From DASTHS01 sp035718085 (GTDB lineage Bacteria > Actinomycetota > Acidimicrobiia > Acidimicrobiales > Palsa-688), in NCBI GenBank assembly GCA_035718085.1, contig DASTHS010000252.1:1-11432 (forward strand): DNA of 11,432 bases, given 5' to 3'. A program made the position numbers and the translations under genes. Of the stretch, positions 1 through 6,700 are shown piece by piece; the first letter of the stretch is position 1, and each line of letters starts with the position of its first letter. The notes beneath the pieces are model-generated. The model ran no database searches, was not told where the DNA came from, and worked only from the letters and a program-made list of their open reading frames with translations.

Positions 1-975
1 GACGTGCCCGGCATCGACCTGCCCCACGTGCACGGCGTGCAGACCCTCGGCGACGCCGACCGGCTCCTCGCCGACGCTGCCGTCCGCCGCGGCCCGGTCG
101 TGGTGGTCGGAGGTGGCTACATCGGCCTCGAGCTCGCCGAGGCGTTCACGGTCCGCGGCGCCGAGGTGACCGTGGTCGATGCCGCCCCGGAGGTGATGGG
201 CGGCCTCGACCCCGACATGGGTGCGCTCGTCGCCCGGGCGCTGCGGTCGACCGGCGTCGCCGTGCGCTCCGGCGAGCGCCTGGAGGCGGTCGACGACGGC
301 ACGGTCACCACCAGCGGTGGCACCCTGCCGGCCGACCTGGTCGTCCTCGGCACCGGGGTCGTCCCCGACACCACGCTCGCCGGCGCCGCCGGGTTGACGC
401 TCGGGGTCGCCGGTGCGGTGGTGGTCGACCGCCGGCAGCGCACGTCGGCCGACGGGGTCTACGCCGCCGGCGACTGCTGCGAGTCGCGCCACCTGGTTTC
501 GGGGAAGCCGGTGCACCAGCCCCTCGGCACCGTCGCCAACAAGCAGGGGCGCGTCGCCGGCATCAACCTGGCCGGCGGCTACGCCACCTTCCCCGGCGTG
601 GTCGGCACGGCGGTCACCCGCCTGTGCGGCACCGAGGTCGGGCGCACGGGCCTCGGTGAGGCCGAGGCCGCTGCGGCCGGGTTCGCCACGGTGGCCGAGG
701 TGGTGGAGGCCGCCACGGCGAGCCGGTACCTCGGGGCGCTGGCCGAGCCCCTGACCGTGAAGGTGATCGCCGAGGCCGGCTCGGGGCGGTTGCTCGGCGC
801 GCAGGTGGTCGGCGGCCGGGGCGCGGCCAAGCGGGTCGACACCGTGGCGGTGGCGATCACCGCCGGCCTCGACGCGGAGGCGCTGCTGATGGCCGACCTC
901 GGCTACGCCCCGCCGTACTCGACGGTGTGGGACCCGCTGCAGGTGGCGGCCCGCCTCGTCGTCGACCGGCTGTAG
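1..975 (+). CDS. FAD/NAD(P)H-dependent oxidoreductase, NADH oxidase / CoA-disulfide reductase type (5' partial)
   Basis: This is the C-terminal 324 codons of a two-dinucleotide-binding flavoprotein; the frame is open through the left edge. A glycine-rich NAD(P)H-binding loop (GGGYIG, about residues 37-42 of the fragment) is followed by an acidic strand end (VTVVDA). The second FAD-binding motif is at about 155-160 (YAAGDCCE). Then comes the segment HQPLGTVANKQGRVAG, typical of the NADH oxidase / CoA-disulfide reductase branch. The last 110 or so residues fit the dimerisation domain (LLGAQVVGG, ending ...YSTVWDPLQVAA). Family members are about 440-450 aa, so the missing part should hold the first FAD loop and, if present, the redox-active Cys. 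Without that Cys the reaction (O2 to water or peroxide, CoA disulfide, or polysulfide reduction) cannot be decided. Family assignment is firm; the substrate is unknown. The protein is predicted to be cytosolic. Confidence 0.9.
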   Translation, partial: DVPGIDLPHVHGVQTLGDADRLLADAAVRRGPVVVVGGGYIGLELAEAFTVRGAEVTVVDAAPEVMGGLDPDMGALVARALRSTGVAVRSGERLEAVDDGTVTTSGGTLPADLVVLGTGVVPDTTLAGAAGLTLGVAGAVVVDRRQRTSADGVYAAGDCCESRHLVSGKPVHQPLGTVANKQGRVAGINLAGGYATFPGVVGTAVTRLCGTEVGRTGLGEAEAAAAGFATVAEVVEAATASRYLGALAEPLTVKVIAEAGSGRLLGAQVVGGRGAAKRVDTVAVAITAGLDAEALLMADLGYAPPYSTVWDPLQVAARLVVDRL

Positions 976-978
976 CGT
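973..978 (+). promoter_or_regulatory. Possible -10 element (TAGCGT) for a leaderless NUDIX transcript
   Basis: The hexamer fits TANNNT and is 7 nt from ATG 986, the same geometry as at PAC2, lhr and GNAT. It begins with the stop codon TAG of the upstream gene, so the match may be coincidence. No -35 element is visible. It is the weakest of the four examples. Confidence 0.3.
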
Positions 979-985
979 CGGGCCG

Positions 986-1672
986 ATGGGCGGACCGATG
1001 ATCAGTGAGGCCGACCTGGTCCGCTGGAGCGAGGCGCTCGCCGCCATCGCCCGCACCGGGCTGGGCTTCACCCAGAGCCTCTACGAGCGCGAGCGCTTCG
1101 AAGAGGTGCTCCACGTCGCCGCCGACATCCGCATGGCGGCCGGCGCCGACGACCACCGCAACGGGCCGGCCGACCTCGTCGAGGGCTGGGTCGACAGCGT
1201 CGGCGTCGGCGTCGCCGGCTACGTCACCCCGAAGGTGGCGGTCGGGGCGGTCGTCGGCAACGACGACGGCGAGCTGCTGCTCATCCAGCGGGGCGACTCG
1301 GGCGTGTGGCTCTACCCGACGGGGTGGGCGGACGTCGGCTACTCGCCCTCCGAGGTGGTGGTGAAGGAGGTGGAGGAAGAGACCGGGATCGTCTGCGAGC
1401 CGCTCCGGGTCATCGCCATCTTCGACGGCCTCCGCCTGGGCGCCCGTGGGCTGCCGTTCTACTCGGTGGTGTTCCACTGTCGGGCCGTCGGCGGCGAGCT
1501 GCGCGGCCACCCCCTCGAGACCCGCGCCGTCGGCTGGTTCGCCGAGGGCTCGCTGCCGTCGCCGCTCGCCGGCGGCGACCGCTGGCGTGACCTGGCGTTC
1601 CGGGCCGTGCGCGGCGAGGCGGTGGAGGTCGAGTTCGACCGGCCTCGCGACCCCGCCTGGCGAGCGGACTAG
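986..1672 (+). CDS. NUDIX hydrolase with N-terminal NUDIX_N domain
   Basis: A 228-aa protein. Residues 10-52 (WSEALAAIARTGLGFTQ..., then YERERFEEVLHVAADI) match the NUDIX_N domain, named for hydrolases of X-linked nucleoside diphosphates. The catalytic domain starts at about 83, with the NUDIX box at 113-135. The metal-binding core KEVEEETGI is intact, with a conservative Lys in place of the canonical Arg (127). The first Glu of the box is Tyr119, inside GWADVGYSP; this GWADVGxSP form is familiar in NUDIX_N proteins, so I take the enzyme to be active. Relatives cleave ADP-ribose or CDP-choline-like compounds; the substrate here is not predictable. The gene follows the oxidoreductase by 10 nt. 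ATG 986 is chosen because TAGCGT lies 7 nt before it. ATG 998, preceded by GGCGGA, is a possible alternative that removes four residues. Confidence 0.9.
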   Translation: MGGPMISEADLVRWSEALAAIARTGLGFTQSLYERERFEEVLHVAADIRMAAGADDHRNGPADLVEGWVDSVGVGVAGYVTPKVAVGAVVGNDDGELLLIQRGDSGVWLYPTGWADVGYSPSEVVVKEVEEETGIVCEPLRVIAIFDGLRLGARGLPFYSVVFHCRAVGGELRGHPLETRAVGWFAEGSLPSPLAGGDRWRDLAFRAVRGEAVEVEFDRPRDPAWRAD

Positions 1673-1677
1673 CGCCT

Positions 1678-2175
1678 GTGCGGCTTCGCCGGTCGGCACC
1701 ACCGGCAGCCGACCCCGAGCGCGGAGGTGCCCTGGCGCGTGCTGCCCGCCGGCGGGTGCAGCCCCTCTCCGACCTCAGCGCCCCGCTGGCCCTGCGCTAC
1801 CTCGAGCGCATCGCCCGCACGGCCCCCGCCCTGACCCCCCAGACCGGAGCGCTGCTCACCTCCCTCGGGCACGCCGCCCACCGGGCGGTCGAGGCCGACG
1901 GGTCGCCGTGGGGGGTCACCGAGGTGCCGGTGCTGTCGCTGCCCGACCGGCCGCCCGGCGACCTGCTGCTGCGCCTGGTCAAGGAGTCGCGCCGACCGTT
2001 CCCTGCCCTGCGGGCCGTCGACGCCCCGACCTGGGAGGGCTTCGTCGACGCCGTGACCGCCCGTGAGGGCACCACGGTGGGCCGGCCGATGGTCGACGGG
2101 CTGGTGCGCCTCGGTTGGCTGTTGCGCCAGGTCGACCTGCGCTACGGCGACTCAGCCGCAGAGCTGGGCGACTAG
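1678..2175 (+). CDS. Hypothetical protein of unknown function (up to 165 aa)
   Basis: I do not recognise this protein. Codons from about 1756 onward are strongly biased to G or C in the third position, which supports real coding. It has no signal peptide, membrane segment or metal motif. The middle looks alpha-helical (LALRYLERIARTAPALTPQ), followed by a Pro/Leu-rich stretch (VPVLSLPDRPPGDLLLRLVK) and a helical end (VDGLVRLGWLLRQVDLRYG). The start is uncertain. GTG 1678 lies 5 nt after the NUDIX stop, but the first 26 codons show weaker codon bias. GTG 1756 would give a 139-aa protein that begins just before the well-biased region. A GGAGG at 1723-1727 has no ATG or GTG in frame at proper spacing, only CTG 1732. 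Its 3' end overlaps the convergent minus-strand gene by 24 nt. Confidence 0.6.
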   Translation: MRLRRSAPPAADPERGGALARAARRRVQPLSDLSAPLALRYLERIARTAPALTPQTGALLTSLGHAAHRAVEADGSPWGVTEVPVLSLPDRPPGDLLLRLVKESRRPFPALRAVDAPTWEGFVDAVTAREGTTVGRPMVDGLVRLGWLLRQVDLRYGDSAAELGD

Positions 2176-2646
2176 CGCGTCGACGATCGACACGGCGCCG
2201 CGGGCGGCCTCCCACGCGTCGGCGATGACGGCGTGGTCAACCATGCCGACGACGTCGGGCGCCACGCCGAGCGCACCCCCGGCGGCGGCGGCCAACGGGG
2301 CCGGCTCCACGGCCGACGCCTCGTCGGGGTAGGCGACGAAGGCCTCGAGACCGTCCCACAGCTGCTCGAGGGGGGCGGGGGGATCGGCGCCGGTGGCCAG
2401 GGCCAACGCCGTCGCCGCGAACACCTCGTAGGTGCCGACCTCCGCCGGGCGCCGGTACCCGGCGACGGGGTGCAGCCGCCACTCGAGGGTGGCACCGCCG
2501 GGACCGTCGTCGCGCAGCCACACCTGGGCGCCGTTGACGTAGGCGTCGACCGGCTCGCCGAAGCGGTCGTCGAGGGCGACGACGACCTCGGGCCGCGCCC
2601 GCCAGACGCACGTGGCCACCCTGCCCGCCGCGTCGGGGGCGGCCAC
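2152..2646 (-). CDS. Hypothetical protein paired with PAC2 gene (164 aa)
   Basis: The protein is unrecognised but well supported as coding by third-position GC bias and by position. Its GTG start (complement of 2644-2646) follows the PAC2 stop codon with only 2 nt between, so translation is probably coupled. An alternative GTG sits ten codons further in, after a GGGCAGG. Visible features are a beta-rich N-terminal half (VVVALDDRFGEPVDAYVNG, then VWLRDDGPGGATLEWRLHP), a central helix (TYEVFAATALALATG), the segment LWDGLEAFVAYPDEAS, an Ala-rich stretch at 113-130, and a helical end (WEAARGAVSIVDALVAQL). It has no membrane segment, signal peptide or Cys pair. A cytosolic role linked to the PAC2 protein is inferred from the operon alone. 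No function is claimed. Confidence 0.75.
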   Translation of the reverse strand: MAAPDAAGRVATCVWRARPEVVVALDDRFGEPVDAYVNGAQVWLRDDGPGGATLEWRLHPVAGYRRPAEVGTYEVFAATALALATGADPPAPLEQLWDGLEAFVAYPDEASAVEPAPLAAAAGGALGVAPDVVGMVDHAVIADAWEAARGAVSIVDALVAQLCG

Positions 2647-2648
2647 CG

Positions 2649-3512
2649 CTACTCGGCCTGGCCGCGCAGGAACCGCTCGACCTCGTCGGCGAGGCGGCCG
2701 GCGTCGAGGGGGAGGGCCGTGGCCTCCTCGCGGCGTTCGTCGTCGTCGGCCTCCTCGAGCTGCGCCACATAGGCGGCTGCGTCCTCGTCGTCGGCGACGC
2801 GTTCGCTCACCCGCCGCTCGTATTCCTCTGCGGCGACGCGCAGCTCGAGGGGGTTGACCCGGGCGCCGACGAGGCTCGCCGACCGCTCGACGAGGGCCAG
2901 GGCGGCCTTCGGGGACGGCACCTGGTGCACGTAGTGGGGCACGGCCGCCCAGAAGCTCGCCGTGCGCATCCCCGCCTGGTGGAGGGCGTCGTGGAGCACG
3001 CCGATGATGCCGGTGGGGCCCTCGTAGGTCGACGCCGACAGGTTCAGCCGGTGCGCCAGGTCGTCGTCGTCGGTGGTGCCGGTCACCTTCACCGGGCGGG
3101 TGTGGGGCACGTCGGCGAGCAGCGCGCCGAGGGTGGCCGCCAGCTCGACGCCGACCTCGGCGGCCACCTCGACGATGGCGGAGGTGAACGTGCGCCACCG
3201 CAGTTGCGGCTCGACGCCACGGACGAGCACCACATCGCGCGAGGTGCCCGGCACCCGGGCGGAGAGGAACTCCGTGGTGGGCCACTCGATGGCCCGGGTG
3301 GTGCCGTCGACGATCTTCACCTGCGGGCGGGTCTCGGTGAAGTCGAAGAAGTCTTCGGGGTCGATCTCCGCGAAGGGCTCTGCGTCCCACGCCTGGGCGA
3401 GGTACGACACGGCCAGGGAGGCGGCATCGCCGGCGTCGTTCCACCCCTCGAAGGCCACCACCAGCACGGGGCGCTGCAGCTGTGGGTGGCGCTCCCAGCT
3501 CACGGCCGACAT
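2649..3512 (-). CDS. PAC2 family protein (proteasome assembly chaperone fold)
   Basis: A 287-aa protein of the bacterial PAC2 family, related in fold to eukaryotic proteasome assembly chaperone 2 and common in actinobacteria. Recognisable conserved blocks are VLVVAFEGWNDAGDAA (17-31), TRPQVKIVDG (61-70), VVLVRGVEPQLRWRTF (94-109), LLADVPHTRPVKVTG (131-145), YEGPTGIIGVL (163-173) and ASFWAAVPHYV (185-195). Residues 226-263 are charged and rich in Glu/Asp/Arg, probably a helical or coiled tail. The cellular role of bacterial PAC2 proteins is poorly defined; a proteasome link is inference, and no proteasome gene is in the window. The start ATG (complement of 3510-3512) is chosen because TACCGT lies 7 nt upstream. 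An in-frame ATG at 3536 would add eight residues but would span that element. It is divergent from lhr and is followed by the 164-aa partner. Confidence 0.9.
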   Translation of the reverse strand: MSAVSWERHPQLQRPVLVVAFEGWNDAGDAASLAVSYLAQAWDAEPFAEIDPEDFFDFTETRPQVKIVDGTTRAIEWPTTEFLSARVPGTSRDVVLVRGVEPQLRWRTFTSAIVEVAAEVGVELAATLGALLADVPHTRPVKVTGTTDDDDLAHRLNLSASTYEGPTGIIGVLHDALHQAGMRTASFWAAVPHYVHQVPSPKAALALVERSASLVGARVNPLELRVAAEEYERRVSERVADDEDAAAYVAQLEEADDDERREEATALPLDAGRLADEVERFLRGQAE

Positions 3513-3519
3513 GCCGAGC

Positions 3520-3525
3520 ACGGTA
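3520..3525 (-). promoter_or_regulatory. Probable -10 element (TACCGT) for leaderless PAC2 gene
   Basis: Read on the minus strand, TACCGT is followed by a 7-nt spacer (GCTCGGC) and then the ATG at 3512. That spacing puts the expected transcription start at or next to the start codon. There is no Shine-Dalgarno sequence upstream of the ATG. No clear -35 hexamer is seen. Confidence 0.5.
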
Positions 3526-3602
3526 CCGCCGGCCATCCTGCTCGCAGCGGCACGGGTACCACCGCCCCGGCTCGGCCGGCCGGATCGGGAGACCCGGTCG
3601 GT

Positions 3603-3633
3603 GGGGCGGGAGGGGGCCCGACGGACAGGGGGG
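3603..3633 (+). other. G-run cluster, possible G-quadruplex
   Basis: There are four G-runs, of 4, 3, 5 and 6 residues, with loops of 1, 1 and 11 nt. The 11-nt loop is longer than the usual 7-nt rule, so folding is only possible, not expected. The last run (3628-3633) could instead pair with CCCCCC at 3651-3656 across a 17-nt loop, so two alternative structures exist. Confidence 0.35.
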
Positions 3634-3740
3634 AAACCGCCGGCCTCGCGCCCCCCACCCCGATGCGCAGGGTACCGCCCGCCCGAGGTCGCCCGCGGCG
3701 GGGGCGGTGGCCGCCACGGCCGGCAACCCGGCAGGCCCCG

Positions 3741-3746
3741 TACCCT
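3741..3746 (+). promoter_or_regulatory. Probable -10 element (TACCCT) for leaderless lhr
   Basis: TACCCT ends 6 nt before GTG 3753. The sequence before the GTG (TCGGGAC) is a poor ribosome binding site. The geometry fits transcription starting at the GTG. No good -35 element is visible around 3717-3723. Confidence 0.5.
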
Positions 3747-3752
3747 CGGGAC

Positions 3753-6700
3753 GTGGAGTTCTCCCCGGCCACGGCGGCGTGGTTCGCCTCCGCATTCGCA
3801 GCGCCCACCGAGGCCCAGACCCAGGGGTGGGCGGCCATCGGTCGGGGCGAGCACACCCTGATCCTGGCCCCGACCGGGTCGGGCAAGACCCTCGCCGCGT
3901 TCCTCTGGGCGCTCGACCGCCTGCTGGCGACGCCCCCCGCGGCCGGGGACGCCCGCGGCTGCCGGGTGCTCTACGTCAGCCCGCTCAAGGCCCTCACCTA
4001 CGACGTCGAGCGCAACCTGCGGGCCCCGCTGGCCGGCATCGCCCGGGAGGCGGCCCGCCTCGGCGCCGCCCTCCCCGAGCTGCGGGTCGCCACCCGCACC
4101 GGCGACACCCCCGCCGACGAGCGCCGGAGCATGGCCCGCACCCCGCCCGACGTGCTGATCACCACACCGGAGTCGCTGTACCTGCTGCTCACCTCGAAGG
4201 CCGCCTCGCTGCTCGCCGGCGTCGAGCACGTCATCGTCGACGAGATCCACGCCATGGCCGCCACCAAGCGCGGCGCCCACCTAGCGCTGTCACTCGAGCG
4301 GCTCGAAGAGCTCACCGCCCGGCCGCCGCAGCGCATCGGCCTGTCGGCGACCCAACGGCCGCTCGAGGAGCTGGCCCGCTTCCTCGGTGGCGCCGACGAC
4401 GACGGCCGGCCGCGGCCGGTGACCATCGTCGATGCCGGCGTGCGCAAGGCCCTCGACCTGCAGGTCGTCGTGCCGGTCGACGACATGGGGTCGCTCGGCT
4501 CGGGGGAGCGCGGGCGCCCCGGCCAGGTGCGCGTCGGCCTCGACCTTGACGACGACGACGGCAGCGACGACCTGGTGATGCGCGGGGCGGCGGCCGGCGC
4601 CCCCGAGGTGCGCTCGTCGATCTGGCCGGCCATCTACCCCCAGCTGCTCGACCTCATCCGGTCCCACCGCTCGACGCTCATCTTCGTCAACTCGCGCCGG
4701 CTGGCCGAGCGGCTGGCCGCCCGGCTCAACGAGCTGGCCGCCGAGCAGGCCGGCGACGCGGGACCCGGCGCCCCTGCCGCCGGGTTGGGGCTGACCTCCA
4801 GTGCGTCGGGCTCCCTCGGCGCCGGCGCGCCCGCCGACTTGGTGCGGGCCCACCACGGGTCGATCGCGCGCGAGCAGCGCCTGGAGATCGAGGAAGCCCT
4901 CAAGGCCGGCCGGCTGCCGGCGCTGGTGGCCACCTCCAGCCTCGAGCTCGGCATCGACATGGGCGCCATCGACCTGGTGGTGCAGGTCGAGGCGCCGACG
5001 TCGGTCGCCTCCGGCCTGCAGCGCATCGGGCGGGCCGGCCACCAGGTGGGGGAGCCGTCGAAGGGCCGCATCTTCCCGAAGTTCCGCCACGACCTGCTCG
5101 TCGCCGCCGTGGTGGCCCGGCGCATGCACGAGGGCCTGGTCGAGGAGACCAAGGTGCCCCGCACGCCGCTCGACGTGCTCGCCCAGCAGGTGGTGGCCCA
5201 CGTCGCCGCCGCCGAGGGACCGGTGGCGGTGGAGGCCGTCGCCCGGCTGGCCCGCCGGGCCTACCCCTTCGCCGAGCTGGGCACCGAGCCGTTCGAGGCG
5301 GTGCTCGACATGCTCGCCGGGCGCTACCCGAGCGACGAGTTCGCCGAGCTGCGCCCCCGCCTGACCTGGGACCGCCTGGCCGGAACGCTCACCGCCCGGC
5401 CCGGGGCGAAGATGCTCGCGGTCACCAGCGGGGGCACCATCCCCGACCGCGGCCTCTTCGGCGTCTTCACCCCCGACGGCAGCAGGGTCGGTGAGCTCGA
5501 CGAGGAGATGGTCTACGAGAGCCGCGTGGGCGAGACCTTCCTGCTCGGCGCCACCACCTGGCGCATCGAGGACATCACCCGCGACCGGGTGGTGGTCACC
5601 CCGGCCCCTGGCGTGCCGGGCAAGATGCCGTTCTGGCACGGCGACGTGCTCGGCCGGCCCTACGAGCTCGGCCGGGCCGTCGGCGAGTTCACCCGCCGCC
5701 TACGCGACCTCGACGACGACGAGCTGGCGACCCGCCACGACCTCGACGCCTTGGCGGTGCGCAACCTGCGCGCCTACGTCGACGAGGAGGCGGAGGCCAC
5801 CGGCGGGCTGCTCCCCACCGACCGCCAGATCGTGGTGGAGCGCTTCCGCGACGAGCTGGGCGACTGGCGCGTCGCCATCCTCTCGCCGTTCGGGGCCCGG
5901 GTGCACGCCCCCTGGGCCTTGGCCATCGAGGCGCGCCTGGCGCGCGACGCGGGCGTCGAGGTGCAAGCCGTCTGGAGCGACGACGGCATCATCGTGCGCC
6001 TGCCCGAGGCCGAGGACGTGCCGCCGACCGACGCTGTCATGGTCGACCCCGACGAGGTGGAGCAGCTCGTCATCGGGGCCACGGGCACCTCGGCGCTCTT
6101 CGCCTCCCGGTTCCGCGAGAACGCCGCCCGGTCGCTGCTCCTGCCCCGCCGGCGGCCCGGGGCCCGCACACCCCTCTGGCAGCTGCGCCAGCGGGCCGCG
6201 GACCTCCTGGCGGTGGCCAGCCGGTACGGCGACTTCCCCATCGTCCTCGAGACCTACCGCGAGTGCCTCCGCGACGCCTTCGACCTCCCGGCGCTGCAGA
6301 CCGTGCTCGCCGACATCGCCGCCCGCCGCATCCGGGTGGCCACCGTCGAGCTCGACGCCCCGTCACCGTTCGCCGGCAGCCTCGCCTTCGCCTACGTCGC
6401 GCAGTTCATGTACGAGGGCGACGCCCCCCTCGCCGAGCGGCGGGCCCAGGCGCTGACCCTCGACCGCCGGATGCTCGCCGAGCTGCTGGGCACCGACGAG
6501 CTGCGCGACCTCCTCGACGCCGGCGTGCTCGCCCGCCTCGAGGACGAGCTGCAGGCCATCGACGAGCGGCGCCGGGCCGGCTCGGTCGACGCCGCCGCCG
6601 ACCTGCTGCGCCGGCTCGGCGACCTGACCGATGGGGAGCTCGTCGCTCGCTGCGCTCCCGGCGTGGGGGCGGTGGCCGCCTCCGCGCTGGTGGCCGACCG

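Larger units (their letters stand above)
3513..3752. other. Divergent intergenic region between PAC2 gene and lhr (240 nt, non-coding)
   Basis: Both flanking genes are transcribed outward from here. Open frames cross it, but their codons lack the third-position GC bias seen in the genes on either side, so I treat it as non-coding. It holds the presumed -10 elements of both genes at its two ends. It also has three GGTACC palindromes (3522-3527, 3555-3560, 3671-3676), dense G-runs at 3603-3633, and a C-run at 3651-3656. No tRNA or riboswitch-like structure is evident. Confidence 0.7.

Noticed and set aside
857..1702. 281-codon minus-strand frame opposite the NUDIX gene
   Set aside because: The plus strand has an intact NUDIX box and NUDIX_N domain; the minus-strand product is a shadow with no domain.
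2925..3752. Upstream extension of the lhr frame by 276 codons
   Set aside because: It would lie over the PAC2 gene and the intergenic region, and its codons lack GC bias at the third position. The helicase sequence begins naturally at GTG 3753.
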